Shown here one piece after another: positions 38,193 through 46,995 of a stretch of DNA of 64,000 bases. The position numbers and the translations under genes were made by a program. Location of the stretch: contig JAIOPD010000031.1 of the NCBI GenBank assembly GCA_021414115.1, forward strand, positions 1-64,000. Reading direction: 5' to 3'. The notes below the pieces were generated by a model. The model saw only the letters and a list, made by a program, of their open reading frames with translations. It did no database searches and was not told the DNA's origin. This DNA is from Planctomycetia bacterium (GTDB taxonomy: Bacteria > Planctomycetota > Planctomycetia > Pirellulales > UBA1268). Every line of letters starts with the position of its first letter. Position 1 is the stretch's first letter.

Positions 38193-39563
38193 TCATCCCG
38201 GTATGAGCCAGCCACGGCCACGGCGACGCTCGCGCCGCACCAGCGCGCGGTAGGCATGGAAGTCGACCTGGATCGTGTGTCGGGGAGACTTCACGTAGCG
38301 GCGGCGGATCGCCGCGATATCGTCGTCGATCGCCCGCTGCATCGCCGCGCGGTCGGGCAGCCGGCAGCGGCCCTGGATCAGGTCGCCGACCCAGGCCGAC
38401 TGGGCTTCGGCGAGCGGAAAGATCGCGCCCCACGGCTGGATCAGGCCGATGAAAAACAGCCCCGGCACGTCGGGATGAACCACGTGCCGGTAGAGACGCA
38501 CCTGATTCTCCTCGGGAGCGATGATCGTCGCGTCGAGGAAGGGAAACACGATCTTGTAGCCCGTCGCCAGGATCAGCGTGTCGACCGGTTCGCGAGTGCC
38601 GTCGACGAATCGCACGCCGTCGCCGTCGAGCCGCTCGATGTCGGGCTTGATCACGACCCGCTGCTCGCGGACCAGGCTCGGCAGATCGCTCGAGATCGTG
38701 GGGTGTTCCTGCAGCACCTTATGACCCGGTCGCGGCAGACCGTAGAGACCAAGCGTCCCTCGGTTCATCCACACCACCGTGCTGAATGCGGGACGGAAGA
38801 GCCACATCGGCGCGAATCGCCAGATGAACTCGGGACACACGGTGTCGAGGGGAATACCGAACAGATACTTCGGGATCACGTGGGCGCCGCGGCGGGTCGA
38901 GAGCAGCGTGCGATCAGCCACCCTCGCGAGGTCGCAGGCGATGTCGCAGCCCGAGTTGCCCATTCCCACGACGAGCACCCGCTGGCCCCCGAAACCATCG
39001 GGAGTGCGGTAGTCGTGGACGTGAAGCATGCGGCCGGTGAACGTGCCGGGCAGATCGGGCATTCGTGGCAGCCAGTGATGGCCGCTGGCCACGAGCACAT
39101 TGCGAACGATACGGGTCTCGGGCTCGTCATCCACGGTGCGGAACGTCACGGCGAACGTGCCGTCGGCCTGCGGCACGACCCGCTCCACCGTGGTGCGAAA
39201 CCGGATCCGGTCACGGAAGCCGAAGTGGTCGACATAGTCGTCGAGATACCCGCAGATCTGTTCGTGCCGCGGAAAGTGCGGATAGTCCTCCGGCATCGGG
39301 TGATCGGCGAACGACGTCATGGTGCGCGACGTGTTGATCTGCAGCGACTTGTAGATCGCCGACATGCCGTTGTCGTTGTCGTACCGCCAGAGACCGCCGA
39401 CGCCCGAGCCACGCTCGAAGCAGACGAAGGTCAGGCCGCGGTCGTGGAGGGCCTTGGCGGCGGCAAGCCCGGAGCCGCCGGCGCCGATGACGCAGGCGTC
39501 AAGCACGTCCGGCAGGGGCGTCCGCAACATGGTGGTGGCTTCCGCTCGAGGTTCGGTGGTCAT
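38193..39563 (-). CDS. Flavin-containing monooxygenase
   Basis: An NAD(P)H-dependent FAD monooxygenase of 456 residues. First Rossmann motif ACVIGAGGSGLAAAKAL, second RVLVVGMGNSGCDIACDLA, and the FMO fingerprint FTGRMLHVHDYRTP. FMOs oxygenate soft nucleophiles; Baeyer-Villiger activity also occurs in relatives. ATG 39563 is chosen, with ATG 39530 as an alternative. It is in one transcription unit with the alpha/beta hydrolase and epimerase. Confidence 0.9.
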   Translation of the reverse strand: MTTEPRAEATTMLRTPLPDVLDACVIGAGGSGLAAAKALHDRGLTFVCFERGSGVGGLWRYDNDNGMSAIYKSLQINTSRTMTSFADHPMPEDYPHFPRHEQICGYLDDYVDHFGFRDRIRFRTTVERVVPQADGTFAVTFRTVDDEPETRIVRNVLVASGHHWLPRMPDLPGTFTGRMLHVHDYRTPDGFGGQRVLVVGMGNSGCDIACDLARVADRTLLSTRRGAHVIPKYLFGIPLDTVCPEFIWRFAPMWLFRPAFSTVVWMNRGTLGLYGLPRPGHKVLQEHPTISSDLPSLVREQRVVIKPDIERLDGDGVRFVDGTREPVDTLILATGYKIVFPFLDATIIAPEENQVRLYRHVVHPDVPGLFFIGLIQPWGAIFPLAEAQSAWVGDLIQGRCRLPDRAAMQRAIDDDIAAIRRRYVKSPRHTIQVDFHAYRALVRRERRRGRGWLIPG

Positions 39564-39599
39564 CCGCAGGCGACGGCAGGGTCGGTATCGTAACAACTC

Positions 39600-40508
39600 C
39601 TACGAGGGGGGACCGCAGCCCTCCGCGGACTCGGATCCCACGGCGGCGAGGCCACGTCGCCACGCCGCGAAATCCTCGCGAACACCGGGCCATTCGCTGA
39701 AGAAGAGGTGCCCCCCCGAGTCGTACACCCGCAGTTGGGCGCCGGCGATGCCGTTCGCCAGTCGCACGGTCTCCGTGAAGGGGATCACCGGATCGAGGCC
39801 GCCACATGCGATCCAGGCGGGCACACGGACGTCGCCCAGACGATCGCCGATATCGAGCTCGTGAACAGCGGCAAGCATCACCGCGAGCGCCGCGGGATCA
39901 TGGTGACGGAAGTCCGCGCGCATGCGGTCTATCACCGCTTTCGGCGCCGCCGCCGCGGCCGCTCGATCGGCGGCACACGAACGGATGATCGCGTCATGGA
40001 GAGGCGGCAGGCGGCTTGCCGCCCAGACCCCGGCCCGCAGGCAGGCGCTGCCGACGCCCCCCCTCGCCAGCCACTGCAGCCAGCCGATCGAACCGGTGAC
40101 CCGACCGCCGGCAAAGCCCGCCAGGCTCGCGACGGCGGCCACACGACGCGGCCGATGGATCGCGAGGTTGATGGCCGCAAACCCCCCGGTGGACCAGCCG
40201 GCCGCAATCACCGGCCGATCGCCGACGAGTCGCGTCAGCGCCGCATCGGCGAGTGCGGCGAACAACTCGGCATCGACGGCCTTCCGCGAGAGCCCGGCGG
40301 GAAACGCCCCCGGATGATGCCCCGGCAGGCTGAGCGCGATCCACGATTCCGACTCCGCATCGACGAAGAGTTCGCTCGCGACGGCCAGCGAAGTCATGAG
40401 TCCGTGGAAAAACACGACCGGCGGCCGCAGATCGTCCCGGAGATGCACATCGGCCGCGACCACATGGCCGTCGATCGGCAGCAGCACTCGTTTCGGTGTC
40501 TGTTGCAT
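39600..40508 (-). CDS. Alpha/beta hydrolase
   Basis: A 302-residue serine hydrolase. Oxyanion region VVFFHGLMTSL, nucleophile elbow AAGWSTGGFAAI, Asp in ACGGLDPVIPF and His in YDSGGHLFFSEWPG complete the triad. It is probably an esterase, lipase or thioesterase. The start is ATG 40508 and it is divergent from the SDR gene with 53 bp between starts. First gene of the hydrolase-FMO-epimerase unit. Confidence 0.87.
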   Translation of the reverse strand: MQQTPKRVLLPIDGHVVAADVHLRDDLRPPVVFFHGLMTSLAVASELFVDAESESWIALSLPGHHPGAFPAGLSRKAVDAELFAALADAALTRLVGDRPVIAAGWSTGGFAAINLAIHRPRRVAAVASLAGFAGGRVTGSIGWLQWLARGGVGSACLRAGVWAASRLPPLHDAIIRSCAADRAAAAAAPKAVIDRMRADFRHHDPAALAVMLAAVHELDIGDRLGDVRVPAWIACGGLDPVIPFTETVRLANGIAGAQLRVYDSGGHLFFSEWPGVREDFAAWRRGLAAVGSESAEGCGPPS

Positions 40509-40561
40509 TTCAGGCAGAAACCCCGTCAGATGCCCCGAGGTCGATACGCGGGATAACGACG

Positions 40562-41353
40562 ATGATTTCACGAACATTCTGGCAGGGCAAATCGGTTCTG
40601 GTCACCGGCGGCTCGAGCGGCATCGGCCGGGAGGCATGCCGCGCCGCGGCGGCGGCCGGAGCCCGGATCGGGATCATCGCCCGTCGGCAGCCACCTCTCG
40701 ACGCCACCTGCTCGCTGCTAAGTGCCACAGGGGCGGTCGTCGAGACGGTTTCCTGCGACGTCGTCGACGGTCCGGCCCTGCGGGCCGCCGTGGCGACACT
40801 CGAAGATCGGCTCGGCCCGTGCGACGTGGCGATCGCCTGCGCCGGCATCCACCGCACCTCGTGGCCGCTCGACGCGGAGGCCGCCAACACGGTGATCGAC
40901 GTCAACGTGAAGGGCGGCATCAACTTCATTTCGACCGTGCTCCCCGGGATGCTCGCGCGGCGGCATGGTCACGTCTGCGGCGTCGCGAGCATCGCCGCGG
41001 TCGTCGGCCTGCCGGGCAACGCGGCCTACTGCGCGAGCAAGGCCGGACTGGTGGCGTTTCTCGAGAGCCTCCGACTCGACTGCGGCCCACGTGGCGTCCG
41101 CCTCTCCACCGCCTGCCCGGGCGTGGTCGATACCCCGATGGTGACCGACGGGGAACGCACGGCGGGCCGACTGATGACCGCAGAGGCGGCGGCGGCGATC
41201 ATCCTGCGGGCGATCGAGCGAGGCCGCGCCGAGGTCTGGTTTCCAAGACGGACCTGGCTCGCGGCCAGACTCGCCCGGTCGCTGCCGACCACCGTCCGCG
41301 ACTGGATCCTGCGGAGCCAGCCCCGCCTGGAACAGGCTCCATCCGACGCGTGA
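40562..41353 (+). CDS. Short-chain dehydrogenase/reductase
   Basis: A classical SDR of 263 residues: cofactor motif VLVTGGSSGIGREA, NAG-equivalent IACAGIH, and the catalytic Y156-x3-K160 in AAYCASKAG. The length and position beside an AONS/SPT-like gene would suit a 3-ketolipid reductase, but that is inference. ATG 40562. The C-terminal segment is basic and partly hydrophobic and may touch the membrane. Confidence 0.88.
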   Translation: MISRTFWQGKSVLVTGGSSGIGREACRAAAAAGARIGIIARRQPPLDATCSLLSATGAVVETVSCDVVDGPALRAAVATLEDRLGPCDVAIACAGIHRTSWPLDAEAANTVIDVNVKGGINFISTVLPGMLARRHGHVCGVASIAAVVGLPGNAAYCASKAGLVAFLESLRLDCGPRGVRLSTACPGVVDTPMVTDGERTAGRLMTAEAAAAIILRAIERGRAEVWFPRRTWLAARLARSLPTTVRDWILRSQPRLEQAPSDA

Positions 41354-41482
41354 GGGCTGCTCGTGCCCCGACCCTCGGCCAGCCAATCCCACGCCACCAA
41401 AAGGCAACCCGTATTCCCCGCGCTCGCGATTGGGGCTTCCTGACGACAAACACGGGCCAGCACCGAGAAGCTGATGGACCTC
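41354..41482. repeat. Convergent gap with one REP-like unit
   Basis: A minus-oriented REP-like palindrome at 41409-41444 lies between the SDR and the AONS-like gene, which converge here. Nothing else is seen. Confidence 0.6.
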
Positions 41483-42823
41483 CTATCGGGTGACCGCCCT
41501 GCCACGCCGCGGCAGCCGTGATTCCTGCCAGACGTCGGCGAGGGCGTTGAGCAACCCGTCGATCGCCTCCAGCGGATGGTTGGCGTTGATCTGCACGCGG
41601 AGCATGCCGGCGTGGATCGGCACCGCCGGGTAGGTCGCCGACTGCGCGTAGAAACCGCGATCGAAGAGGTTGCGACCCGCATGGAATGTTTTCTCGAGGT
41701 CGCCCACCACGAGCGAGACGATCGCCGAATCGCCACCGTGATGTTCGATGCCGAGCGTGTCGAGCCCATCGGTGAACCGACGAATACGGGCATGGAGCGC
41801 GGCGAGCAGAAGGTCGTATTCAGGCGACATCATGATGTCGCACACCGCCGAGACAGCCGCGAGATACGGGGGCGGCACCGGCCCGCCGAAAATGAACGTG
41901 CTCGACCGGATCTTGAGCACGGTCTTGAGTTCGGGAGTGCAGGTGACGAACCCGCCCAGACAGGAGAACGCCTTGGAGAGCGAACCCACCATGAGCACGT
42001 TATCGAGCGAGCCGAGCGCTGCCGCGGCCGCACCCCGGCCCCGCGGCCCCACGACGCCGGTGCCGTGGGCATCGTCGACATACATGATCCCACCGAGCCT
42101 GCGAATCGTGGCGTCGAGCTCCGCCAGCGGCGGCGTGCGGCCCGACATGCTGTAGACGCCGTCGATCGCGAGCACGACGCCGCCGCGACACCCCGACTGC
42201 GCCACGAGTTTCTCGAGCGCTCGCGGCTCGGGAGTCGCCAACACCTCGAGCCGCGCTCCGGCAGCGGCGGCCAGCTTGGCGCCCTGATGCACGCTATCGT
42301 GCGACTCACGGTCGACGACGAGCAGGTCTCCCGGCTGCGTGACCGCCGGGAGGAGACCGATATTCGCGAGCGTGACGCTGGGGAAGATGAAGGTGTCGGG
42401 CACACCCAGCCAGCGGGCGAGTTTCTCCTCCGCCTCGTCCACGAGCACAGGACTGGAAAAGGCTCGCGAGGCGCCGTTGTGGGCCCCCCACTCCGGCAGC
42501 GCATCACGGATCGCGTCGTGCACACGTGGATGCCGGTCGAGGCCCAGGAAGCTATCGGAGCCGAAGTTCCACACGGTGTGGCCGTCGATGACGACGCGGC
42601 GGTCGTCGGTCGCCGCGTCGAGGAGCAGGTCCTTGAGGTGCAGGCCCGCGTTGGCATCGAGGAAGGAGAGTGCGATCCGCGTGACCTTGTGTTGAGACAG
42701 CCGCTCCGTCAGCGGATCAAGCCCGGCGGTCGGGAAGCCCGGCGGAGCAGCGTCGCGACGCCGGCCCGCGCCGGACAACCGCCCCATCAACGAACCGACT
42801 GTCATCTGTCCTATCTTGGTCAT
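41483..42823 (-). CDS. AONS/SPT-family PLP-dependent acyltransferase
   Basis: An alpha-oxoamine synthase of 446 residues that should condense an amino acid with an acyl thioester. The PLP Lys284 is in VGSLSKAFSCLGGF. DDAHGTGVVGPRGRG and TFIFGGPVPPPYL are also typical, and NFGSDSFLGL marks the N-terminal core. Relatives make 8-amino-7-oxononanoate, 3-ketosphinganine, cysteate-derived sulfonolipid precursors or CAI-1. With no biotin genes nearby, a lipid or signal role is more likely than biotin. ATG 42823 is the first reasonable start. Confidence 0.85.
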   Translation of the reverse strand: MTKIGQMTVGSLMGRLSGAGRRRDAAPPGFPTAGLDPLTERLSQHKVTRIALSFLDANAGLHLKDLLLDAATDDRRVVIDGHTVWNFGSDSFLGLDRHPRVHDAIRDALPEWGAHNGASRAFSSPVLVDEAEEKLARWLGVPDTFIFPSVTLANIGLLPAVTQPGDLLVVDRESHDSVHQGAKLAAAAGARLEVLATPEPRALEKLVAQSGCRGGVVLAIDGVYSMSGRTPPLAELDATIRRLGGIMYVDDAHGTGVVGPRGRGAAAAALGSLDNVLMVGSLSKAFSCLGGFVTCTPELKTVLKIRSSTFIFGGPVPPPYLAAVSAVCDIMMSPEYDLLLAALHARIRRFTDGLDTLGIEHHGGDSAIVSLVVGDLEKTFHAGRNLFDRGFYAQSATYPAVPIHAGMLRVQINANHPLEAIDGLLNALADVWQESRLPRRGRAVTR

Positions 42824-43013
42824 TTGGCCAATCCATGACGTGAGAAACCGTTCGCAAAGGAGCACGCCACACCGGCTCAACCGGGCCGCCTGCGCAGCAA
42901 GGTAGCACAGGCCCCCAGGGCAGACCACTCCGGGGGGGGTGCGACGCGGCATCCCTGCCCGACCGCACCATCGCACCGGGCTGCCGGGCCGGGCCGCAGC
43001 CGCGGAGCCGCCC

Positions 43014-43265
43014 TCAGAAGCAGTCGTTGCGGACCTCCTGCGAGATCAGTTCCCTGAGCCGCTGGATCGCCTGCTGCTCCATGGCTTTTGCGTCACGCCA
43101 AAACTGCCGCAGATCGTCCCGCCACTCGGCGTTGGCGATGTACTGGTCATATCGCCAGAGGGCGTCGAGCCGCCGGCTGAGTTCGTGAACCAGGTCGTGG
43201 TCGTGATCGGAGCATCCGGCCGTTTCGCCCATGTGGGCCAGTTCCCGTTCGGCAGCAAGCGTCAT
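43014..43265 (-). CDS. Small protein of unknown function
   Basis: An 83-residue, mostly helical, charged protein (LSRRLDALWRYDQYIANAEW, then QAIQRLRELISQEV). Composition and codon use look coding. No family is recognised and no signal peptide or membrane segment is seen. It stands alone, convergent with nothing and divergent from the FHA gene. Confidence 0.6.
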   Translation of the reverse strand: MTLAAERELAHMGETAGCSDHDHDLVHELSRRLDALWRYDQYIANAEWRDDLRQFWRDAKAMEQQAIQRLRELISQEVRNDCF

Positions 43266-43526
43266 CGTCAGGGTCTCCTCGAGGGTCAGGGCCGCCCTCT
43301 GTCGGCGGCCATGAAGGGAAGCGGGTCCGACTCCTGCCCTGGAGTACTGCGTCGCGAATCGTGCGATCGTCCCGGCAAACAGTTGTCGTTCCCCGGAGCG
43401 AGGTCAAACGACGTCCGGGAATACGCCCCCGGCACCGCCGGACACGTCGCTCCGTCAGTCAGCCCTTCGTCCGTCGTCTGCGGTCGGATAAGATAGGGAG
43501 TGTTCGGGGCACACGGACGCCAATTC
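43266..43526. other. Divergent gap upstream of the FHA gene
   Basis: About 260 bp without a supported gene. GATAAGATAGGG near 43,485-43,495 could provide a -10 (TAAGAT) for the FHA gene; no good -35 is seen. Confidence 0.35.
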
Positions 43527-44270
43527 ATGTCTGGATCCGACCAGCATCCTGTCGCGGTTCGAGGCTCAGACCCGCAGCCCCGTATCGAATCGTTCGACGA
43601 TTGGGCTCATCTTCTGCGGCCGGTGTCCGCTGCAGGGGTGTCTGTGCCGCCGCCTGAGTCGCCCCCTTTCCGTCCCCTACTTCGTCGGTCGATGGCCTTG
43701 CTCCATGTCATCGATGACGGCCGCGAGGATGGCGAAAAGGTCCGGATGCGGGGCGATCGCCTCGTCATCGGCAGGAGCGAGGGCGACGTACTCGTGCCGC
43801 ACGACATCTCCATGTCTCCTCGGCATGCCTCGATCGAGCGGCTCGCCGATGCGGCGTGGGAACTCTCCGACCTTGGCAGCGCCGGCGGCACGTTCGTGCG
43901 GGTGACAACCGCCCGACTCAAGGATGGCGGCATGCTTCGGCTCGGCGGCAGCGTGCTGCGGTTTCACGCGGTCGACATGACCGAAGCATGGCTCGTGGAC
44001 GTGACGCAGGCCGGCCGCGGCCGCCGGCACGAATGCCACGCACCGTCGACCACGGTGGGCAGGGCTGGGAGCGGGTGCGCAGTCTGCCTGGACGATCCCT
44101 TCGTGAGCCCGCTGCACGCGGAGATGCACCGCACGTCGCGCGGGTGGCGCATCGACAACGCCGGTGCCAACGGGCTCTGGGTGCGAATCGACGCGCCGGT
44201 GCGGATGGTGGCGACCTCGCAGTTCATGTGCGGCGAACAGCGGTTCGTGTTCGAGCCACTGACGGAGTGA
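43527..44270 (+). CDS. Tandem FHA-domain protein
   Basis: A 247-residue protein with two forkhead-associated domains after a Pro-rich N-terminus. The first (LVIGRSEGDVLVPHDISMSPRHA, GSAGGTFVRV) keeps the Arg, Ser and His used to bind phosphothreonine. The second (TTVGRAGSGCAVCLDDPFVS, PLHAEMH) also keeps most of them. It probably reads Thr phosphorylation, for example by the kinase at 48.9-51.1 kb. ATG 43527 is chosen; GTG 43500 would add nine residues. Confidence 0.85.
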   Translation: MSGSDQHPVAVRGSDPQPRIESFDDWAHLLRPVSAAGVSVPPPESPPFRPLLRRSMALLHVIDDGREDGEKVRMRGDRLVIGRSEGDVLVPHDISMSPRHASIERLADAAWELSDLGSAGGTFVRVTTARLKDGGMLRLGGSVLRFHAVDMTEAWLVDVTQAGRGRRHECHAPSTTVGRAGSGCAVCLDDPFVSPLHAEMHRTSRGWRIDNAGANGLWVRIDAPVRMVATSQFMCGEQRFVFEPLTE

Positions 44271-44292
44271 GTCCGCCGCGATCCGCGGTGCG

Positions 44293-44676
44293 TCATTCCA
44301 GCATCCAATCGGGCAGCCGCCGGACCCTGCCCTCCCGATCCACGCAGACGACCGTGGTCGATCCGGTGACGAGGATCTGGGTGCCGCGAATCACCTCGTA
44401 GGCATGCTTGATGTGGGCCGCGCCGATCTTCTCCACCCGCGTCCGGAGCAGGAGCAGGTCGTCGTAGTCCACCGGCGCGCGATACGCGACATGCGCCTCC
44501 GACACCACCATGAAGAGTCCGTCGTCCTCGAACTGCCGGTAGGTGTGGCCGTGTGCCCGGAGCATCTCGGTGCGGCCCATCTCGAAATAGGTGAGGAAGT
44601 TGGCGTGATGCACACGACGCTGGCCGTCGGTCTCCTGGTAGCGGACGCGGATCTCGATCTCGTGGACGGCGGACAT
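44293..44676 (-). CDS. Hotdog-fold acyl-CoA thioesterase (YbgC/FadM type)
   Basis: A 127-residue single hotdog domain. The signature VRYQETDGQRRVHHANFLTYFE carries the catalytic Asp17. AHVAYRAPVDYDDLLLL and the C-terminal strands fit the 4-hydroxybenzoyl-CoA thioesterase group. It hydrolyses acyl-CoAs; chain length is unknown. It is convergent with the FHA gene (22 bp). Confidence 0.9.
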   Translation of the reverse strand: MSAVHEIEIRVRYQETDGQRRVHHANFLTYFEMGRTEMLRAHGHTYRQFEDDGLFMVVSEAHVAYRAPVDYDDLLLLRTRVEKIGAAHIKHAYEVIRGTQILVTGSTTVVCVDREGRVRRLPDWMLE

Positions 44677-44867
44677 GGTGGCTCCTGCGACGGGCGCTGA
44701 CGGTCGGGGCGGGGTCCGCCACCGGGAGGAATGCGGGCCGTTCGTTGACCGGACCGCGGACGAGACTCTATCCTTCCCACGTCGAGGGCAGCAAAACCCC
44801 GCAGGGGGCGACCCCGGTCGGGCCAGGCCGTCCCCGAGGGTTTCGATCCACAAGCGGAGGATCCACC

Positions 44868-45368
44868 GTGAGTCACGGCGACGCTGGCGAGAATGCGGGA
44901 ATCGGGTTTGCAACTGCCCGCGGCCGCAACTGGCCGACGCTCCGGCAGTTCACCGTGTTCCTGGAAAACCGTGTCGGGCAACTGCTCGAGGTGGTCCGCC
45001 GATTCGAGGGCTCCCGGGTACGGATCGTCGCGCTCTCGATCAATGACTCCGGCGAGTGTGCGTTCGCGCGGTTTCTGCTCAGTCATCCGGAGCAGGGTCG
45101 GGAGATTCTCGAACGTGCCGGACTCGCGATCATCGAGAGCGATCTGATCGGCGTCGAACTGCCCGACGACCACCAACCGTTGCTCCGCATCTGCACGGCG
45201 CTCTTGCAGGCCGAGGTGAACATCATCCAGGCCTACCCCATCCTCGTGCGGCCCCGGGGCCGGCCGGCGGTGGCTCTCATGGTCGACAACACCGAGATGG
45301 GACAGGAAACCCTGAGCAACAAAGGGTTCACGATGATCACCGAGGGTGATCTCGGCGAGGAAGAGTGA
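44868..45368 (+). CDS. ACT-domain protein
   Basis: A 166-residue protein with two ACT-like halves (FTVFLENRVGQLLEVVRRFE, then ICTALLQAEVNIIQAYPIL). ACT domains bind amino acids and regulate enzymes. There is no attached catalytic domain, so it is probably a stand-alone sensor or regulatory subunit. GTG 44868 is used, with GCGGAGG 7 bp upstream. Confidence 0.85.
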   Translation: MSHGDAGENAGIGFATARGRNWPTLRQFTVFLENRVGQLLEVVRRFEGSRVRIVALSINDSGECAFARFLLSHPEQGREILERAGLAIIESDLIGVELPDDHQPLLRICTALLQAEVNIIQAYPILVRPRGRPAVALMVDNTEMGQETLSNKGFTMITEGDLGEEE

Positions 45369-45384
45369 CTGCGGTACGCCGCGG

Positions 45385-46146
45385 TCATTCGAACATGTCG
45401 CCGGGCACGGCCGACAGATGCCGCACCACGATCCGCTGCACCGTTTCCCAGGCCACGGCAGTGAGCGTCACCGTGCCATCGGCAGCCTGGCTGGCAAACA
45501 GGCCGTGACTTCCTCCCGACCAGCGCGCCGCGAACTCCTCCGGAAGGATCACGCTGCCGCCCGTGAGATGGATCTCGACGATGCCACCGTGCTCCCGCTC
45601 CGCCCATAGCCTGGCCAGAAGCCGGGCCATGGGATTGGCGCCGTCACCGCCGACCGGACCGGCTTCAGGCGCGGAGTGCGACCAGGCCGCCTCGTCCATC
45701 GCAGGGCCGGTGGCAGGCCGGGCAGGTTGATCGATTCCCGAGATGAAGTTCCACTCGCCCTCGTCGGCGGCCTCGGGGGCCGATGACGCAGCCGGAGGCG
45801 ACGCAGGCAGAGCGGTTGGCGGAGGCGTTTCGGCCACCGCCTCGAATGCGGGCATGGCGGGCGGGCTCTCGGCCTCGGGCTCCGACACCGGCTCGGGCAC
45901 CGACGGTTGGGCCTCCGCAGCGAGGTCGGGAATCTGCAGCGGCACGCCGCACTTGCTGCACTTCCCCCGTTTTCCCGCCTGCGTCTGCGGCACGATGAGC
46001 CTGTGGCCGGCGGAGCAATGAAAGATGATGCGTCCGTTCTCGACTCGCGGTTCCGGCAACTCCCGCTGCGGCTGGACCGCCGTGGCGGGGAGAATCCGCG
46101 TGGATGCTTCCTCAGCACCGAGGATGCGGGTCTTGTCGTCGTCCAT
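45385..46146 (-). CDS. Zinc-ribbon protein of unknown function
   Basis: A 253-residue protein. Residues about 35-75 carry a treble-clef ribbon (IIFHCSAGHRLIVPQ, KCSKCGVPLQIP). A Pro/Ala/Glu-rich linker follows, then a folded C-terminal part (RLLARLWAEREHGGIVEIHL, GGSHGLFASQAADGTVTLTA). It is probably cytoplasmic. It converges tail to tail with the ACT gene (16 bp) and diverges from the membrane zinc-ribbon gene. Confidence 0.75.
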   Translation of the reverse strand: MDDDKTRILGAEEASTRILPATAVQPQRELPEPRVENGRIIFHCSAGHRLIVPQTQAGKRGKCSKCGVPLQIPDLAAEAQPSVPEPVSEPEAESPPAMPAFEAVAETPPPTALPASPPAASSAPEAADEGEWNFISGIDQPARPATGPAMDEAAWSHSAPEAGPVGGDGANPMARLLARLWAEREHGGIVEIHLTGGSVILPEEFAARWSGGSHGLFASQAADGTVTLTAVAWETVQRIVVRHLSAVPGDMFE

Positions 46147-46220
46147 GCTGGTTCGGGTCCTGAAAGCGACGCTGCGGCCTTTGCCCACCGGGGCCTTGTT
46201 CGAACGTTCATAGTGTAACC

Positions 46221-46976
46221 ATGGCCCCGTCCCTTGACGCAGCCCCGGCCCCGTCTGAAACTGCCGCCTCCAACGCCGTCGTCCGCCTGCGGCCGGAATC
46301 CAGCATGCCTATTCCCGTCCTCTGCCCCGGTTGCAAGTCACGCTTCGCGGTCAGCGATCAGTTCGCCGGCCGGACGGGCCCCTGCCCCAAGTGCAAGCAG
46401 CCGATCAAAATCCCCGCACTCGCCGTCAAGGCGGTGACGATCCACGAGCCGGAAGCACCCGTCGCGTCGTCGACGGCAACCGGCCGCGCGCCCACGGCAC
46501 CCATTCGTCGCATCGAGAGGCCGATCCCGCCCCTGGCCTTCGTGGCCACCGCCGGTGCGGCGGTCGCACTGGCCGCCGTAGCCTTTGTCACGGGCCGCGT
46601 GTTCCAGCCCGAGTCTCCGCCGTCGTGGCTGCTGTTGTCAGCGGCGTTTCTCGTGGCCATCCCATGCGTGATGCTCGGCTACGTGGCCGTCCGCGACCGC
46701 GAGCTCGAGGCCTACCGGGGCCGATCGTTTTTCCTGCGATCGTTGATCTGTGCGGCCGTATACGCGGGGTTGTGGGCGGTCAAGGGACTGCTGCCTGCCG
46801 AGGCGACGGCAGAGATGTGGCAGTGGGTCTATCTGGGACCAATGTTCGTGGTGGCGGGCGCCATCGCCGCCCTGGCCACGTTTGACCTCGATTGGGGCAC
46901 GGCCGTGGCCCACTTCTCCTGCTACGCGATGTTCACGGCGTTCCTTCGCTGGCTGCTGGGCCTGCCTCCGCTCTGA
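46221..46976 (+). CDS. Zinc-ribbon membrane protein
   Basis: An N-terminal ribbon (VLCPGCKSRFAVSDQFAG, CPKCKQPIKIP) is followed by about four hydrophobic segments from residue 110 on. The ribbon closely resembles that of the divergent neighbour at 45385-46146, so the two may share a ligand or origin. ATG 46221 gives 251 residues; ATG 46305 (MPIPVLCPGC) is an equally plausible start. Function unknown. Confidence 0.75.
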   Translation: MAPSLDAAPAPSETAASNAVVRLRPESSMPIPVLCPGCKSRFAVSDQFAGRTGPCPKCKQPIKIPALAVKAVTIHEPEAPVASSTATGRAPTAPIRRIERPIPPLAFVATAGAAVALAAVAFVTGRVFQPESPPSWLLLSAAFLVAIPCVMLGYVAVRDRELEAYRGRSFFLRSLICAAVYAGLWAVKGLLPAEATAEMWQWVYLGPMFVVAGAIAALATFDLDWGTAVAHFSCYAMFTAFLRWLLGLPPL

Positions 46977-46995
46977 CAGCCCAAAGGCCGATGCG

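Noticed and set aside
41483-42823. Biotin synthesis enzyme BioF
   Set aside because: No other biotin gene is nearby and the motifs fit the wider alpha-oxoamine synthase family equally well, so no gene symbol is given.
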